DNA from: CAYNLK01 sp964398055
GTDB taxonomy: Bacteria; Chloroflexota; Anaerolineae; 4572-78; J111
DNA length: 64,000 nucleotides
Direction: 5' to 3'
Assembly (NCBI GenBank): GCA_964398055.1
Contig: CAYNLK010000009.1
Span: 1 to 64,000, forward strand
The first letter of the stretch is position 1. Each line of letters opens with the position of its first letter. Both the position numbers and the translations under genes were made by a program. The notes beneath the pieces were generated by a model, which searched no databases, had not been told where the DNA came from, and saw only the letters and a list, made by a program, of their open reading frames with translations. Shown here one piece after another: positions 26,751-36,000 of the stretch.

Positions 26751-28406
26751 ATGGAAAAAATATTAGAGCTTGAAGTAACGGACGATATAACTTCGATCAG
26801 AAGTAGGCTGGACTATGTGCTGCCTGACCTGGCCGTTTCAGCGCCGGGGGTAGCAGGTGGCGGGCAATGGCAGCCGCGACGGTTATTGTTGGTTGTGCCG
26901 CGCCAGAATAAGGCCATGCAGAGCCTGGTCAATATGAAGCTGCTGGCTCGCATTGTTAAGAGTAGAGCCGTGGAGATGGCCATTGTCAGCGACCAGCCCC
27001 AGGTTCGGGATTACGCCAAAGAGGCCGGCGTCAAGGCTTTTGGTTCGATTGGCAGCGCCAGGCGGGCCGGCTGGGTTAGAGCCAGGGCCCCGCTGACCCC
27101 GGCGGCCGAAACCTTGCCGCCGGCGGTTGAAGAACCGGCCGGCGCGACCGGGCCGCCGGTTATGCCCGTAGCCGGGAAGGCCAGCCGCAAACCCAGGCCA
27201 AAGAAAAAATATGTGGTTGTGACCGGCAGTGGTCGAGTGGGCTGTTGGCAGCAGTTGGGGGCGTTGGCGGCAATAATTGTTTTGGCCGCGCTCCTGGTGC
27301 TGGGGGTGATTGCGTTGTGGCCTCAGGCAACCGTCACCATTATACCGGTGGCTAAACCGGTTGAAACTGAGTTGATTGTTAAAGCCGATCCCACCGTCCA
27401 GACGGTCGACTTTCAACAACTCACCTTTCCGGCTCGCGTTACCCAGGTTGAACTGGCGATGCCTGGCCAGATTGAGACGACCAAAACAGAACTGGCGCCG
27501 GTTGGGTTGGCCGAAGGCGTGGTGACATTTATCAACCGGACTGAAGATTTTCAGACCATTCCGCTGAGCACCACGGTCGCGACCTCGGCGGGGGAGCAGA
27601 TCGAGTTCGTTACTACGTTCACAACCACCATTCCGGCCGGGGTGGGGGCCATTACCTCAACTCGGGTGATTGCAGTTAAACCGGGGCCGGCCGGCAATGT
27701 GGCCGCTGGCCAGATCAACCGTTTTATCGATCCAAAGTACGGTATTGTAGCCCGGGTGATCAATGAGTCCTCGTTTTCCGGCGGCAGGATGGAGCCGGCC
27801 CGGGTGGTGGAGCAGGCGGACAAGGAGCGGCTGCAAGCCCATCTGCGCCAGCTTATTTACCAGGAAGGGTTGAAACAACTCCAGGATTCGCTGGGGCCGC
27901 AGGAGTTCATTTCACCGGAAACCTTGCAGGTCATTGTGTTGGATGTGAGTTACAAGGAGTTTGCCGGGGATGTCTCCGACATCTTTAGCGGCGAAATGCA
28001 GGCGGTGGTGCGGGGCACGGTGGTGGGCGGCTATAACGCCAACCGGCTGGCCCTGGCCGCCTTGCAGGCCCAGGTGCCGCCCGGTTATGAACTGGACCTC
28101 AAAGGGCTACATTTTGGGGCGGGTGAGATCCTGGATGTGCAGGATGGGATCATCATCTTCAAAATCGTGGCCGAAGGTCGAGCTGTCCCCCTCATCGATC
28201 CGCACAAGATCGCCGATCAGATTGCCTGGCTGCCCATTGGCGAGGCTCAGGCGCTGCTCAATCAACAATACCCCCTGGCTACGGTCCCCGCAGTTGATTT
28301 GGAACCGGCCTGGATGGTCGAATTGATTGGGCGACTGCCTTACTCACCGCTGCGAATTGGGGTGAACATTACCGAAGCGGTGCTATTGATAGCCGACGAG
28401 GGGTGA
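26751..28406 (+). CDS. Membrane-anchored protein with baseplate J-like domain
   Basis: A 551-residue protein. Residues 1-160 are cytoplasmic and include a strand-helix unit (RRLLLVVPRQNKAMQSLVNM, then VEMAIVSDQPQVRDYAKEAG) and a Pro/Ala-rich linker ending in a basic patch (SRKPRPKKKY). A single membrane helix follows at about 167-190 (LGALAAIIVLAALLVLGVIAL). The rest is outside and contains a beta-rich region with ATSAGEQIEF, then IPAGVGAITSTRVIAVKPG and GNVAAGQINRFI, the pattern of baseplate J/gp47-like domains seen in Chloroflexota proteins. No other phage tail genes are present, so this is not a prophage. It lies between an FtsA-like ATPase and ruvX. Role unknown, probably cell envelope. 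Confidence 0.6.
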   Translation: MEKILELEVTDDITSIRSRLDYVLPDLAVSAPGVAGGGQWQPRRLLLVVPRQNKAMQSLVNMKLLARIVKSRAVEMAIVSDQPQVRDYAKEAGVKAFGSIGSARRAGWVRARAPLTPAAETLPPAVEEPAGATGPPVMPVAGKASRKPRPKKKYVVVTGSGRVGCWQQLGALAAIIVLAALLVLGVIALWPQATVTIIPVAKPVETELIVKADPTVQTVDFQQLTFPARVTQVELAMPGQIETTKTELAPVGLAEGVVTFINRTEDFQTIPLSTTVATSAGEQIEFVTTFTTTIPAGVGAITSTRVIAVKPGPAGNVAAGQINRFIDPKYGIVARVINESSFSGGRMEPARVVEQADKERLQAHLRQLIYQEGLKQLQDSLGPQEFISPETLQVIVLDVSYKEFAGDVSDIFSGEMQAVVRGTVVGGYNANRLALAALQAQVPPGYELDLKGLHFGAGEILDVQDGIIIFKIVAEGRAVPLIDPHKIADQIAWLPIGEAQALLNQQYPLATVPAVDLEPAWMVELIGRLPYSPLRIGVNITEAVLLIADEG

Positions 28407-28409
28407 TGG

Positions 28410-28835
28410 ATGCGCTTGATGGCTTTGGATATTGGCGAACGCCGGATTGGGATTGCCATCAGCGACAGCGGCGTGTTGGCTACGCCCCATAGCGTGTTGC
28501 GGCGCGCCTCAAAAAAAGAGGATTTCGACCGGCTCGCTCGCTTAATCGCTGAGTTGAAAATAGATCGTCTCATCATTGGGCTGCCCTACTCATTGAGCGG
28601 CGACGACGCGATGGGGCCGCAGGCCCGCCGGGTCAAACGGTATGCGGAGGCTTTGGGTCAGGTCATCTCTATTCCCTACGAGTATGTTGACGAAAGTTAC
28701 TCAACGGTTGAGGCCGGGCACTATCTGGCCGCGACCGGCCGTAAGAAAGTGCCCCTTGACGCCGCCGCGGCCGCGGTGATCCTGCAAAATTATTTAACAA
28801 AGTTGTACGGCCAAAATGAACAGAAAAATGGTTAA
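28410..28835 (+). CDS. ruvX: Holliday junction resolvase-like RuvX/YqgF nuclease
   Basis: A 141-residue RNase H-fold protein of the YqgF family, implicated in 16S rRNA 5'-end processing and Holliday junction cleavage. Landmarks are MALDIGERRIGIAISD with the first catalytic Asp, IDRLIIGLPYSLSG with the Gly-Leu-Pro motif, VDESYSTVEA with the Glu, and the C-terminal LDAAAAAVILQNYL with the last Asp. The length is normal. It starts three bases after the baseplate-J-like stop, so the genes are co-transcribed; the kinase gene follows 15 bases later. Confidence 0.93.
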   Translation: MRLMALDIGERRIGIAISDSGVLATPHSVLRRASKKEDFDRLARLIAELKIDRLIIGLPYSLSGDDAMGPQARRVKRYAEALGQVISIPYEYVDESYSTVEAGHYLAATGRKKVPLDAAAAAVILQNYLTKLYGQNEQKNG

Positions 28836-28850
28836 CCTTGAAGGAGTTTT

Positions 28851-31442
28851 ATGGCCACTATCCTCCATATCGATCAGGATGAAGCAGCTCAAAGTTTAAT
28901 GCAGTCGCTGCTTGGCCAGCATTATAATCTGGTTTCGGCCATCGATGGACCTACGGCAGTGCAGTACTGCGCTATGATCCAGCCAGACCTGATCCTGATC
29001 GATTTGAATGCCACGGCCGGTGACGTGGCTGAGCTGACCTCACGCTTGAAGATGTTTATGCCCCGCACCCCTATCCTGGCGTTGGCCGATGAATCGTTGC
29101 AAGAGGCTGCCGGCCCTGATATTGATAGTCTGCTGGTCAAACCGGTGGCTATCCCTACTCTTTTAGAGCGAATCCAATCATTCTTGCCGCCGCCGGATCA
29201 ACTCCCCAAAATTACCACCTTGAACCAGGCCTACCAGCGCTTGGCCGCGCTCAATACCGTCAGCGCCCTGATCGGCACCAGTTTAGACCTGGAAAATCTC
29301 ACCGATGAGATTCTGGCCCAAATTCATAAAACAGTTGACTTTGATAGCGCCACGCTCTTCCTATTAAAAGGAAATGTTCTGGAAGCCGCGGCCTCGCGTG
29401 GCTTCACCAGTTATCGGCGCGGTATGTATGCCTACCACGAAACAGAACGGAATTCGGCCTGGCGGGCTGTCCATCACAAACTGCCTTTGATTATCAATGA
29501 TGTCACCCGGAGTATTTTTTGGGAGCCTCGCCCCGGCCTGGATAAGATCCGATCGTGGCTGGGGGTGCCGCTGATCTACAAAAATCGGGTGGTCGGCGTA
29601 CTCACCCTGGATAAAAATGAGCCGAATGCCTTTACCGATGCCGATGCCCGTTATGTTTTTACCCTGGCCTATCAGATTGCTATTGCCGTGGAAAATGCCC
29701 AACTCTTTGAGGAGTGGGAAGAGCAGGCCACTCGACTCAAATTGATCAACGAAGTGGCCCAGGAGATCAACACCTTCCTCGACGTCGACGACCTCTTTGC
29801 CGCCCTGGCTCAGGCCATTTTTGAACGATTGGATTACGACTTTGTAGCGATTTTTCAGATCGATGAGACCCGCTCGCTGCTGACCCTGAAAGCCGCGGCC
29901 GGTTCTCATTTGCCCGCGGTTGAAGTGGATTGGTCTCACCAGGAGTTGCAGCATGGGCTGATCGGCCAGGCCATTAACACCGGCCGGCCTCTGTTGGTGA
30001 ATGACCTTGCTGAAAAGAATAAAGACGATTTCATTGCGGGAGTGGCTGTTCGCTCGGTGTTGATTGTGCCGCTGGCGGTGGGTACCCAGGTTGAAGCGAT
30101 CATTTGCGTAGGTCGGGATATAGCCAACGGTTTTAGCGATCAAGATTTGTGGACTTTGAGCAGTTTGGGCAGCCAGGCGGCCATTGCGGTAAAAAATGCC
30201 TGGCTCTATCGCAGTCTGGATGCTTATTCCGACACGTTGGAACGAACGATCGAGGCCCGTACGCAGCGCCTCCAGGCGATCAGACAAATCAGCCAACTGG
30301 TCAGCCAGGGCTTGAGCATCGATGAGCTGCTAAAGGTGGTGCGGCAGGGCATCGCTCAAATCTTCACCTCGGCCGGCGCGGCGGCGGTAGAGGTAACCCT
30401 GGGCCTGAGAAATGGGGCCAAGATTAGCCTCAATCGCCGTTTGACTGTCAAAATCGATCCGGCTACGCTGGTAGGCCAGGTGATGACTCAAGCCAGGTCA
30501 AAGCTGTTGAGTCAGGTCAAGCGCCAAAATCTTTATGCTGCGCCGGCCGGCGCGACAGTCGAAACGATTGAGTCGCTGTTGATGGCCCCCCTGATTACCG
30601 GCGGCAAAGTCATCGGCCTGATTTTGGTGGAAAGCCAGACGCCCGACCTGTTTGACGAGAGTGATCTGGAAACCCTTGATACCCTGGCCTTTCAGATTGC
30701 CAGCGCCATCGAGCACGCCCGCCTGCTGCAAAAAACCAGAGAGATTGCCATCGTTGATGAGCGCACCCGCCTGGCCAGAGATATGCACGACGGGGTGGCC
30801 CAGAATCTGGCCTACCTGCTGATTCAGGTGGATCGGGCTTTGAATATGGTGGCAGACGGCAGTAAAGTGGCCGGCCAGCTCGAACAGATCAGTTCCCTGC
30901 TCAAACAGAATATTGACGAGCTGCGCCGCCATATCTTTGATTTGCGCCCGCTCGATCTTGAAGGCAAGCCAATCTTTGAAGTGCTGGAGAAATTTGTGGC
31001 CGAATTTGGCCAGCGCTGGAACTTAAAAACAACCTGTACCATCCACGGCCAGCCAGTCGAAATGTCGCCGGAGGTAGAGAGCAGTCTCTACCGTATCTTG
31101 CAGGAAGCCCTTTCAAACGCCCGGCAGCACGCCCATTGCCGCCACCTGGCGGTCACATTGGCTGTGGTCGATCAGGAATGGGTCAACCTGGAAGTTAGCG
31201 ACGATGGGGCCGGTTTTGAGGTAAGCCAGCCTGGAGCCAGCCCAGACCGCCGCCCGGGTAAAGGGTTGGGCCTCACCTCCATGCGGGAACGGGCCCAAAG
31301 CGTCGGTGGGCAGTTGCGGGTTGAGAGTGGGCCTGACCGGGGCACCCGCATTGTAGCCGTGTTGCCGCTTCATGAAACTATGACCACGATCAATCAGATG
31401 GAGGGAAAGTATGAGCGAGATCAAGGTCTTATTGGCCGATGA
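28851..31442 (+). CDS. REC-GAF-GAF-GAF histidine kinase (HisKA_3)
   Basis: An 863-residue cytoplasmic hybrid. Residues 1-118 form a receiver domain with acidic HIDQDE, the phospho-acceptor Asp in LILIDLNA and the Lys in LLVKPV. Three GAF domains follow at about 125-290, 300-460 and 485-635. The HisKA_3 helix has the His in RTRLARDMHDGVAQNLAYL, and the ATPase domain has RILQEALSNARQHA and VSDDGAGFE, then GLGLTSMRERA. A receiver at the N-terminus of a NarX-type kinase implies phosphoryl input from another kinase or feedback. AAGGAG precedes the ATG. The stop overlaps the response regulator gene by 32 bases, so the two form a two-component pair. It is the nearest kinase to the sensor array that starts at 32.3 kb. 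Confidence 0.9.
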   Translation: MATILHIDQDEAAQSLMQSLLGQHYNLVSAIDGPTAVQYCAMIQPDLILIDLNATAGDVAELTSRLKMFMPRTPILALADESLQEAAGPDIDSLLVKPVAIPTLLERIQSFLPPPDQLPKITTLNQAYQRLAALNTVSALIGTSLDLENLTDEILAQIHKTVDFDSATLFLLKGNVLEAAASRGFTSYRRGMYAYHETERNSAWRAVHHKLPLIINDVTRSIFWEPRPGLDKIRSWLGVPLIYKNRVVGVLTLDKNEPNAFTDADARYVFTLAYQIAIAVENAQLFEEWEEQATRLKLINEVAQEINTFLDVDDLFAALAQAIFERLDYDFVAIFQIDETRSLLTLKAAAGSHLPAVEVDWSHQELQHGLIGQAINTGRPLLVNDLAEKNKDDFIAGVAVRSVLIVPLAVGTQVEAIICVGRDIANGFSDQDLWTLSSLGSQAAIAVKNAWLYRSLDAYSDTLERTIEARTQRLQAIRQISQLVSQGLSIDELLKVVRQGIAQIFTSAGAAAVEVTLGLRNGAKISLNRRLTVKIDPATLVGQVMTQARSKLLSQVKRQNLYAAPAGATVETIESLLMAPLITGGKVIGLILVESQTPDLFDESDLETLDTLAFQIASAIEHARLLQKTREIAIVDERTRLARDMHDGVAQNLAYLLIQVDRALNMVADGSKVAGQLEQISSLLKQNIDELRRHIFDLRPLDLEGKPIFEVLEKFVAEFGQRWNLKTTCTIHGQPVEMSPEVESSLYRILQEALSNARQHAHCRHLAVTLAVVDQEWVNLEVSDDGAGFEVSQPGASPDRRPGKGLGLTSMRERAQSVGGQLRVESGPDRGTRIVAVLPLHETMTTINQMEGKYERDQGLIGR

Positions 31443-32067
31443 CCATTCCCTCTTTAGAGAGGGGGTGCGTTCTCTGCTAGAGGATCAGGAAGATATTGAG
31501 ATCGTTGGTGAAGCCGAGGATGGCCTGGAAGCCATCCGGTTGGTGCCCAAGTTGAACCCAACGGTCATCTTGATGGATATCAATATGCCGGTGGTCGACG
31601 GGGTGGAAGCGACCCGCACGATTCTCAGGCAAAATCCCGAAATTGGCATCATCATCCTGACCATGTATCCCCAGGACGAGTATGTTTTTCAGGCGCTCAA
31701 GGCCGGGGCCAAAGCCTATCTTTTGAAAGATACCCGTTCCAGGGAGCTTCTGCAAGTCATCAGAGCCGTGCACCAGGGCCAGGCCGTCATTAGCCCGGAG
31801 ATGACCAATCGCCTGCTGAATGAATTTCGCCGCATTGCCGTTGAACAAGAGGAAGAGAAACCGGCCTTCCAACCGTTAACCGACCAGGAACGGCGCATCC
31901 TGACCAAAGTGGCTGCCGGCGCCAGCAACAAAGATATTGCCACCGAACTCAATCTCTCCGAGCGGACGGTGAAGAACTATCTATCGATCATCTTCCAGAA
32001 ACTGCAGGTCAACAATCGCACCGAAGCGGCCATCCGGGCTATGCGCGACGGCCTGGTAGATAATTGA
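31411..32067 (+). CDS. NarL/LuxR-family response regulator
   Basis: A 218-residue transcription factor. The receiver domain (1-120) has ADDH, the phospho-acceptor Asp in VILMDINMPVVDG, Thr in IIILTMYP and Lys in AYLLKDT. The LuxR-type HTH (about 150-215) has LTDQERRILTKVAAGASNKD, then LNLSERTVKNYLSIIFQKL and NNRTEAAI. It is the partner of the preceding kinase. GGAGGG precedes the ATG, inside the kinase gene. The 309-bp gap that follows holds the promoter region of the sensor array. Confidence 0.95.
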   Translation: MSEIKVLLADDHSLFREGVRSLLEDQEDIEIVGEAEDGLEAIRLVPKLNPTVILMDINMPVVDGVEATRTILRQNPEIGIIILTMYPQDEYVFQALKAGAKAYLLKDTRSRELLQVIRAVHQGQAVISPEMTNRLLNEFRRIAVEQEEEKPAFQPLTDQERRILTKVAAGASNKDIATELNLSERTVKNYLSIIFQKLQVNNRTEAAIRAMRDGLVDN

Positions 32068-32145
32068 AGTTCAGATATTTAAGGTACTTTTGGGAAAGGT
32101 CGTTCGGTACCTTTTGACCTTAAGATTCGCCCTCTATGTCAGTAC

Positions 32146-32183
32146 TTTTGCCTCTATAAATTCAACCCCTGATTGTCTATAAT
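32146..32183 (+). promoter_or_regulatory. Conserved promoter-like block at the head of the sensor array (copy A)
   Basis: TTTTGCCTCTATAAA is followed after 17 bases by TATAAT at 32178. The same block with the same 32-base offset is found at 55980-56017 before another sensor gene, and both are preceded by GTACTTTTGGGAA and GGTACC. The -35 position reads TATAAA rather than TTGACA, suggesting an activator-dependent promoter. The whole gap 32068-32376 contains this block, an inverted repeat and no gene. Confidence 0.45.
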
Positions 32184-32192
32184 CAAGCCAGT

Positions 32193-32326
32193 AGTTTGTC
32201 GGAGAGATTTCTCTATTCAGGAAAATCCTATTGTCCGCTCCAGCTTGATTCCGTTATTGTTGGCATCCTTCAGCTTGTCTCTGAAAAATCTTAAATCTCA
32301 TGGTTCAGGTTTCTCTCCGACAGACT
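32193..32326. repeat. Spaced inverted repeat in the array leader
   Basis: AGTTTGTCGGAGAGA at 32193-32207 and TCTCTCCGACAGACT at 32312-32326 match inversely at 14 of 15 positions, 104 bases apart. If transcribed from the block just upstream they would close a long stem around the leader. Confidence 0.5.
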
Positions 32327-32376
32327 GCTCATAGTTGGTTTTAGCAGCGATCAACCACTGGTTAGGAGTACAGGCT

Positions 32377-32544
32377 ATGGACTGGTTATTTCAACTGGTA
32401 ATCCTCTGGTTTGCAGTTAGTCTGTTTGTGGTTGCCACCGGCTGGTATGCAAGTAGCCTGGTTCCACGGCTGTGGCCGGCGTGGTGGCGAGAAGTTGTAG
32501 TAGATATTGAACCCGAGACGCGCTTCGGCTCCAAAAGGGGTTGA
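32377..32544 (+). CDS. Small membrane peptide
   Basis: A 55-residue protein with a Trp-rich hydrophobic N-terminus (LFQLVILWFAVSLFVVATGW), a likely single membrane helix. A second aromatic stretch, LWPAWW, and a charged tail ending GSKRG follow. AGGAG lies ten bases before the ATG. It ends three bases before the REC gene and is the first gene of the array. No family recognised; a membrane tether or assembly factor is only a guess. Confidence 0.55.
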   Translation: MDWLFQLVILWFAVSLFVVATGWYASSLVPRLWPAWWREVVVDIEPETRFGSKRG

Positions 32545-32547
32545 TGA

Positions 32548-32997
32548 ATGGCCAGGAATTTACCCATCCGAGTCTTGATCGCCGATAGCGATGCGAACTT
32601 TGCCGAGCGATTGAGTCGCTTCCTGGCGCAACAACCAGGCCTCACCGTCATCGAGGTGGTCCGCGATGGTCAGGGAGCGGTCAATGTTTGCCGGGAAACC
32701 TTACCGGATGTCGTTCTGCTTGATTTGCACCTGCCGGTTCTGGATAGCATCAGGGTCATTAAAACCATCCTGGCCCAAAATGAGCGCATCAAAATTTTGG
32801 GGCTGACGGCCAGTTCCAACGACCGGTATGCGGTTGAAGCCATCAAGGCCGGCGCCTTTGGTTGCCTGGAGAAAAACGGCGAGATACACAGTCAGGCCGT
32901 CCTCCAGGCGGTCCAGCAAGTGGCCGCCGGCGAGGTACTGCTCAATCCGGCTCTGGCTTCATCTATTCTGGAAGAATTTCACCGGCTGTCGGCTTAG
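32548..32997 (+). CDS. Stand-alone receiver (REC) protein
   Basis: A 149-residue CheY-like protein. It has acidic ADSD near the N-terminus, the phospho-acceptor Asp in VVLLDLHLPVLD, Thr in ILGLTASS and Lys in FGCLEKNGE. After the receiver there is only a short helix (ALASSILEEFHRL) that matches the linker of NarL-type regulators, and then a stop, so the DNA-binding domain is missing. It may therefore act as a phosphate sink, a shuttle or a protein-binding switch. It lies between the small membrane peptide and the first giant sensor, so it probably belongs to the array. Confidence 0.85.
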   Translation: MARNLPIRVLIADSDANFAERLSRFLAQQPGLTVIEVVRDGQGAVNVCRETLPDVVLLDLHLPVLDSIRVIKTILAQNERIKILGLTASSNDRYAVEAIKAGAFGCLEKNGEIHSQAVLQAVQQVAAGEVLLNPALASSILEEFHRLSA

Positions 32998-33059
32998 AGG
33001 CTCTTTCTTGGACCCGGTTAAGCTTGACCATTGTTCTTTTCCAACTCAAGGAGTTCGTT

Positions 33060-36000
33060 ATGTCAGCACTTAAAGAATTTGCCACGTTCATCACGCTCAA
33101 TCTGGCAAATCTGGCCGCTACCTATGCCCGCCTTCTGGCCGAGCAGGGCCACGGCTATGAAGCGATCCCGGCCAATAACCGGGTCACCTCCGGTCGCAAA
33201 CTGTTGAAAGCTGTCAGCGAAGCCTGTGAGTTGGAAAGCTCAACTCCGCTCTGCCGTCTGTTTGCTCACCAACCGCTTGAAACTGGGATCTCCCGTTGGC
33301 CGGCCGCCATTACCCCCCCCGCTCCTTTCCTGGAAGTCGAATGTTTGGGCCAAACTCTGACCCCCATTGTTACTAATTTGGAGGCCGGTAAATTTTTGTG
33401 GCAACTACTGGCCGAGACCCGGGCCGCTGTGGCAGACCTAACTGGTGCCCCTTTTACTGCCCCTGAAAACAGCGAACGAGAGGCCGGCCTGACTGAGATA
33501 GAATTTCGCTTCTACAAAACCACCCAAGACGCGGTGATGATTCTTGACCAGGACGGTTTCATTGACTGCAACCAGGCGACTCTCAAGTTGTTTGGTTATC
33601 GTTCTTTTGACCAATTTATCAAAACTCACCCCAGTGAGCAATCTCCCCCCACCCAACCGGATGGACAAGACTCGCGCCGCGCGGCCAATGAGAGGATTGC
33701 TACAGCCATCCGCCAGGGTTCCAATAGATTTGAATGGCTGCACCGCCGGGCCGACGGCTCCGTCTTTCCGGCCGAGGTGCTGCTTACGGCCATCCACGTG
33801 AATGGTAACCCAATTTTGCAGGCCGTAGTTCGCGACATAACTGAACGCAAACAGGCCGAAGATTCACTCCGGGAGAGCCAGGCCCGCTTTGCCATTGCCA
33901 TGGAAGGCTCCAATGAGGGCTTGTGGGATTGGAATATCCCCCTCAACGAAGTTTACTTCTCGCCCCGCTGGAAGAGCATGATTGGGTATGAAGATCATGA
34001 ACTGCCCAACGATTTTGCCGAGTTTGAAAGCCGCCTCCATCCAGAAGATCACGACCTGGTGATGGCCAGCTTGGCCGGCTATCTGGAAGGGCGCCTGGCT
34101 GAGTTTGAGCTTGAGTTTCGCTTTCGGCACAAAGATGGCTCTTACCGCTGGATTCTGGCCCGGGCGGCGCTAGTGCGGGATGACAACGGCCGGCCTGTAC
34201 GCATAGCCGGTTCCCACATGGACATCACCGACCGGAAACAGGCCGCTGAAAAACTGGCCAGACGGGCCGCCGATTTGCAGGCTGTGGCTGAAATAAGCAC
34301 TGCCGCCGCCACCATCCTGGAAACAGAGCGGCTCCTCCAAGAGGTGGTCGACCTGGCCAAAGCCCGCTTCGGTTTATATCACACCCACATTTACCTGCTC
34401 AAAGACCCCTCCCCTACCCCCCCTTTTGAAGGGGGGGGCCTTGAATTAGCGGCCGGGGCCGGTTCCGTTGGCCGCCAGATGGCTGCCGAGGGCTGGACTA
34501 TTCCGCTTGAGCGGGAGCAGTCGCTGGTGGCCCAGGCCGCCCGGACCCGCCGGGGGGTTATCGTTAACGATGTCCGCCAAAATCCGGACTTTATGCCGAA
34601 TCCGCTTCTCCCCGATACCCGGGCCGAATTGGCCGTACCGATGATTGTGGGTGACCGGGTGGTGGGCGTGCTCGACGTGCAATCGGCCGAGGTTGGCCGC
34701 TTTACGGCTGAAGATATTCACATCCAGACCACCCTGGCCGCGCAAGTGGCTGCCGCCTTGCAGACCGCCGCACAATACCAACAAACCCAGGCCGCCCTGA
34801 CCAGAGCCGAAACCCTGGCTCGCGAGCAAGCTGTGCTCAATGAGCTGGGCCAGGCGCTAACTGCCCGCCTCAGTGTGGATCAGGTGTTGGAGGAGGCCTA
34901 TCGCCAGACCTCCCGGCTGATCGACGCCGCCAACTTCTACATTGGCCTGTACGATCCAGAGAAAGAAGAAATCACCTTCCGGATTGATGTCTCTGAGTCG
35001 GTGATCGATCGGGAAATTGTGGTCATGCCGGCCAGCGAAGGTATCGCCGGTTACATCATTCGCCACCATACGGCCATGCTATTTGAAGATAATGTTGGGG
35101 CGCGGCAGCAAGAGCTGGGGATTACGATGGTGGGCCAGGAGGCTCGCTCCTGGCTGGGTGTGCCGCTGATGATCGGGGCGGAGGTGTTGGGGGTGATGGC
35201 GGTGCAAAGCTACTCCACACCCAGGCTTTACAATGAGCACGACCAGGAGGTTCTGACTGCGATTGCCAACCAGGTGGCCATTGCTTTGCAAAATGCCCGC
35301 CACTTTGAAGAAACCGCGGCGACGCTGGTCGAGGTGCAGGAGTCGCAGCAGTTGCTACAGACGATCATCGACGCCACCCCGGACTGGATCTTTATCAAGG
35401 ATCGAGAGCACCGTTACCGGCTGGTCAACCAGGGTTACGCCAACTCGCTCCACCTCAAGCCTGAAGATTTCATCGGCAAAAACGACCTGGAACTGGGCTT
35501 CCCGGAAGATATCGTCAAGGGCAATCCAGAGAAGGGTATTCGCGGCTTCTGGGCGGACGACCGGGAGGTGATGGAGCGGGGTGAGACCAAATTGGTCGAG
35601 GTCGAGCCGGCCGTGGTGGATGACCGGCCCGTTTTTCTGCGCACGGTCAAAGTGCCGCTGGCTGACGCCGCCGGAGCAGTGTGGGGCGTGCTGGGCTTTG
35701 TCAGCAACATCACCAACCAGCAGCAACTGCTGCTCGAAGTCCGGCAGTCCCAAGAGTTACTACGCTCTATTATTGACGCCACCCCGGACTGGATTTTCAT
35801 CAAGGACCAGGAGCACCGTTACCGGCTGGTCAACCAGGGCTATGCCAGCGCGCTCCATATGACCCCGGATGAGTTCATTGGCAAGGATGACCTGGAGTTG
35901 GGTTTCCCCGAGGTGTTGGTTAAGGGCGACCCCGCGCAAGGTATTCGCGGTTTTTGGGCCGACGACCGGCTGGTGATGGACAGCGGCGAAACCCAAATCT

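Noticed and set aside
26751..28406. Prophage tail gene
   Set aside because: Only a baseplate-J-like domain on a membrane anchor; neighbours are ruvX and an FtsA-like gene, and no other phage genes are present.
32862..33059. Upstream extension of array sensor 1 by 66 codons
   Set aside because: It lies in the REC gene in another frame; AAGGAG precedes the ATG at 33060.
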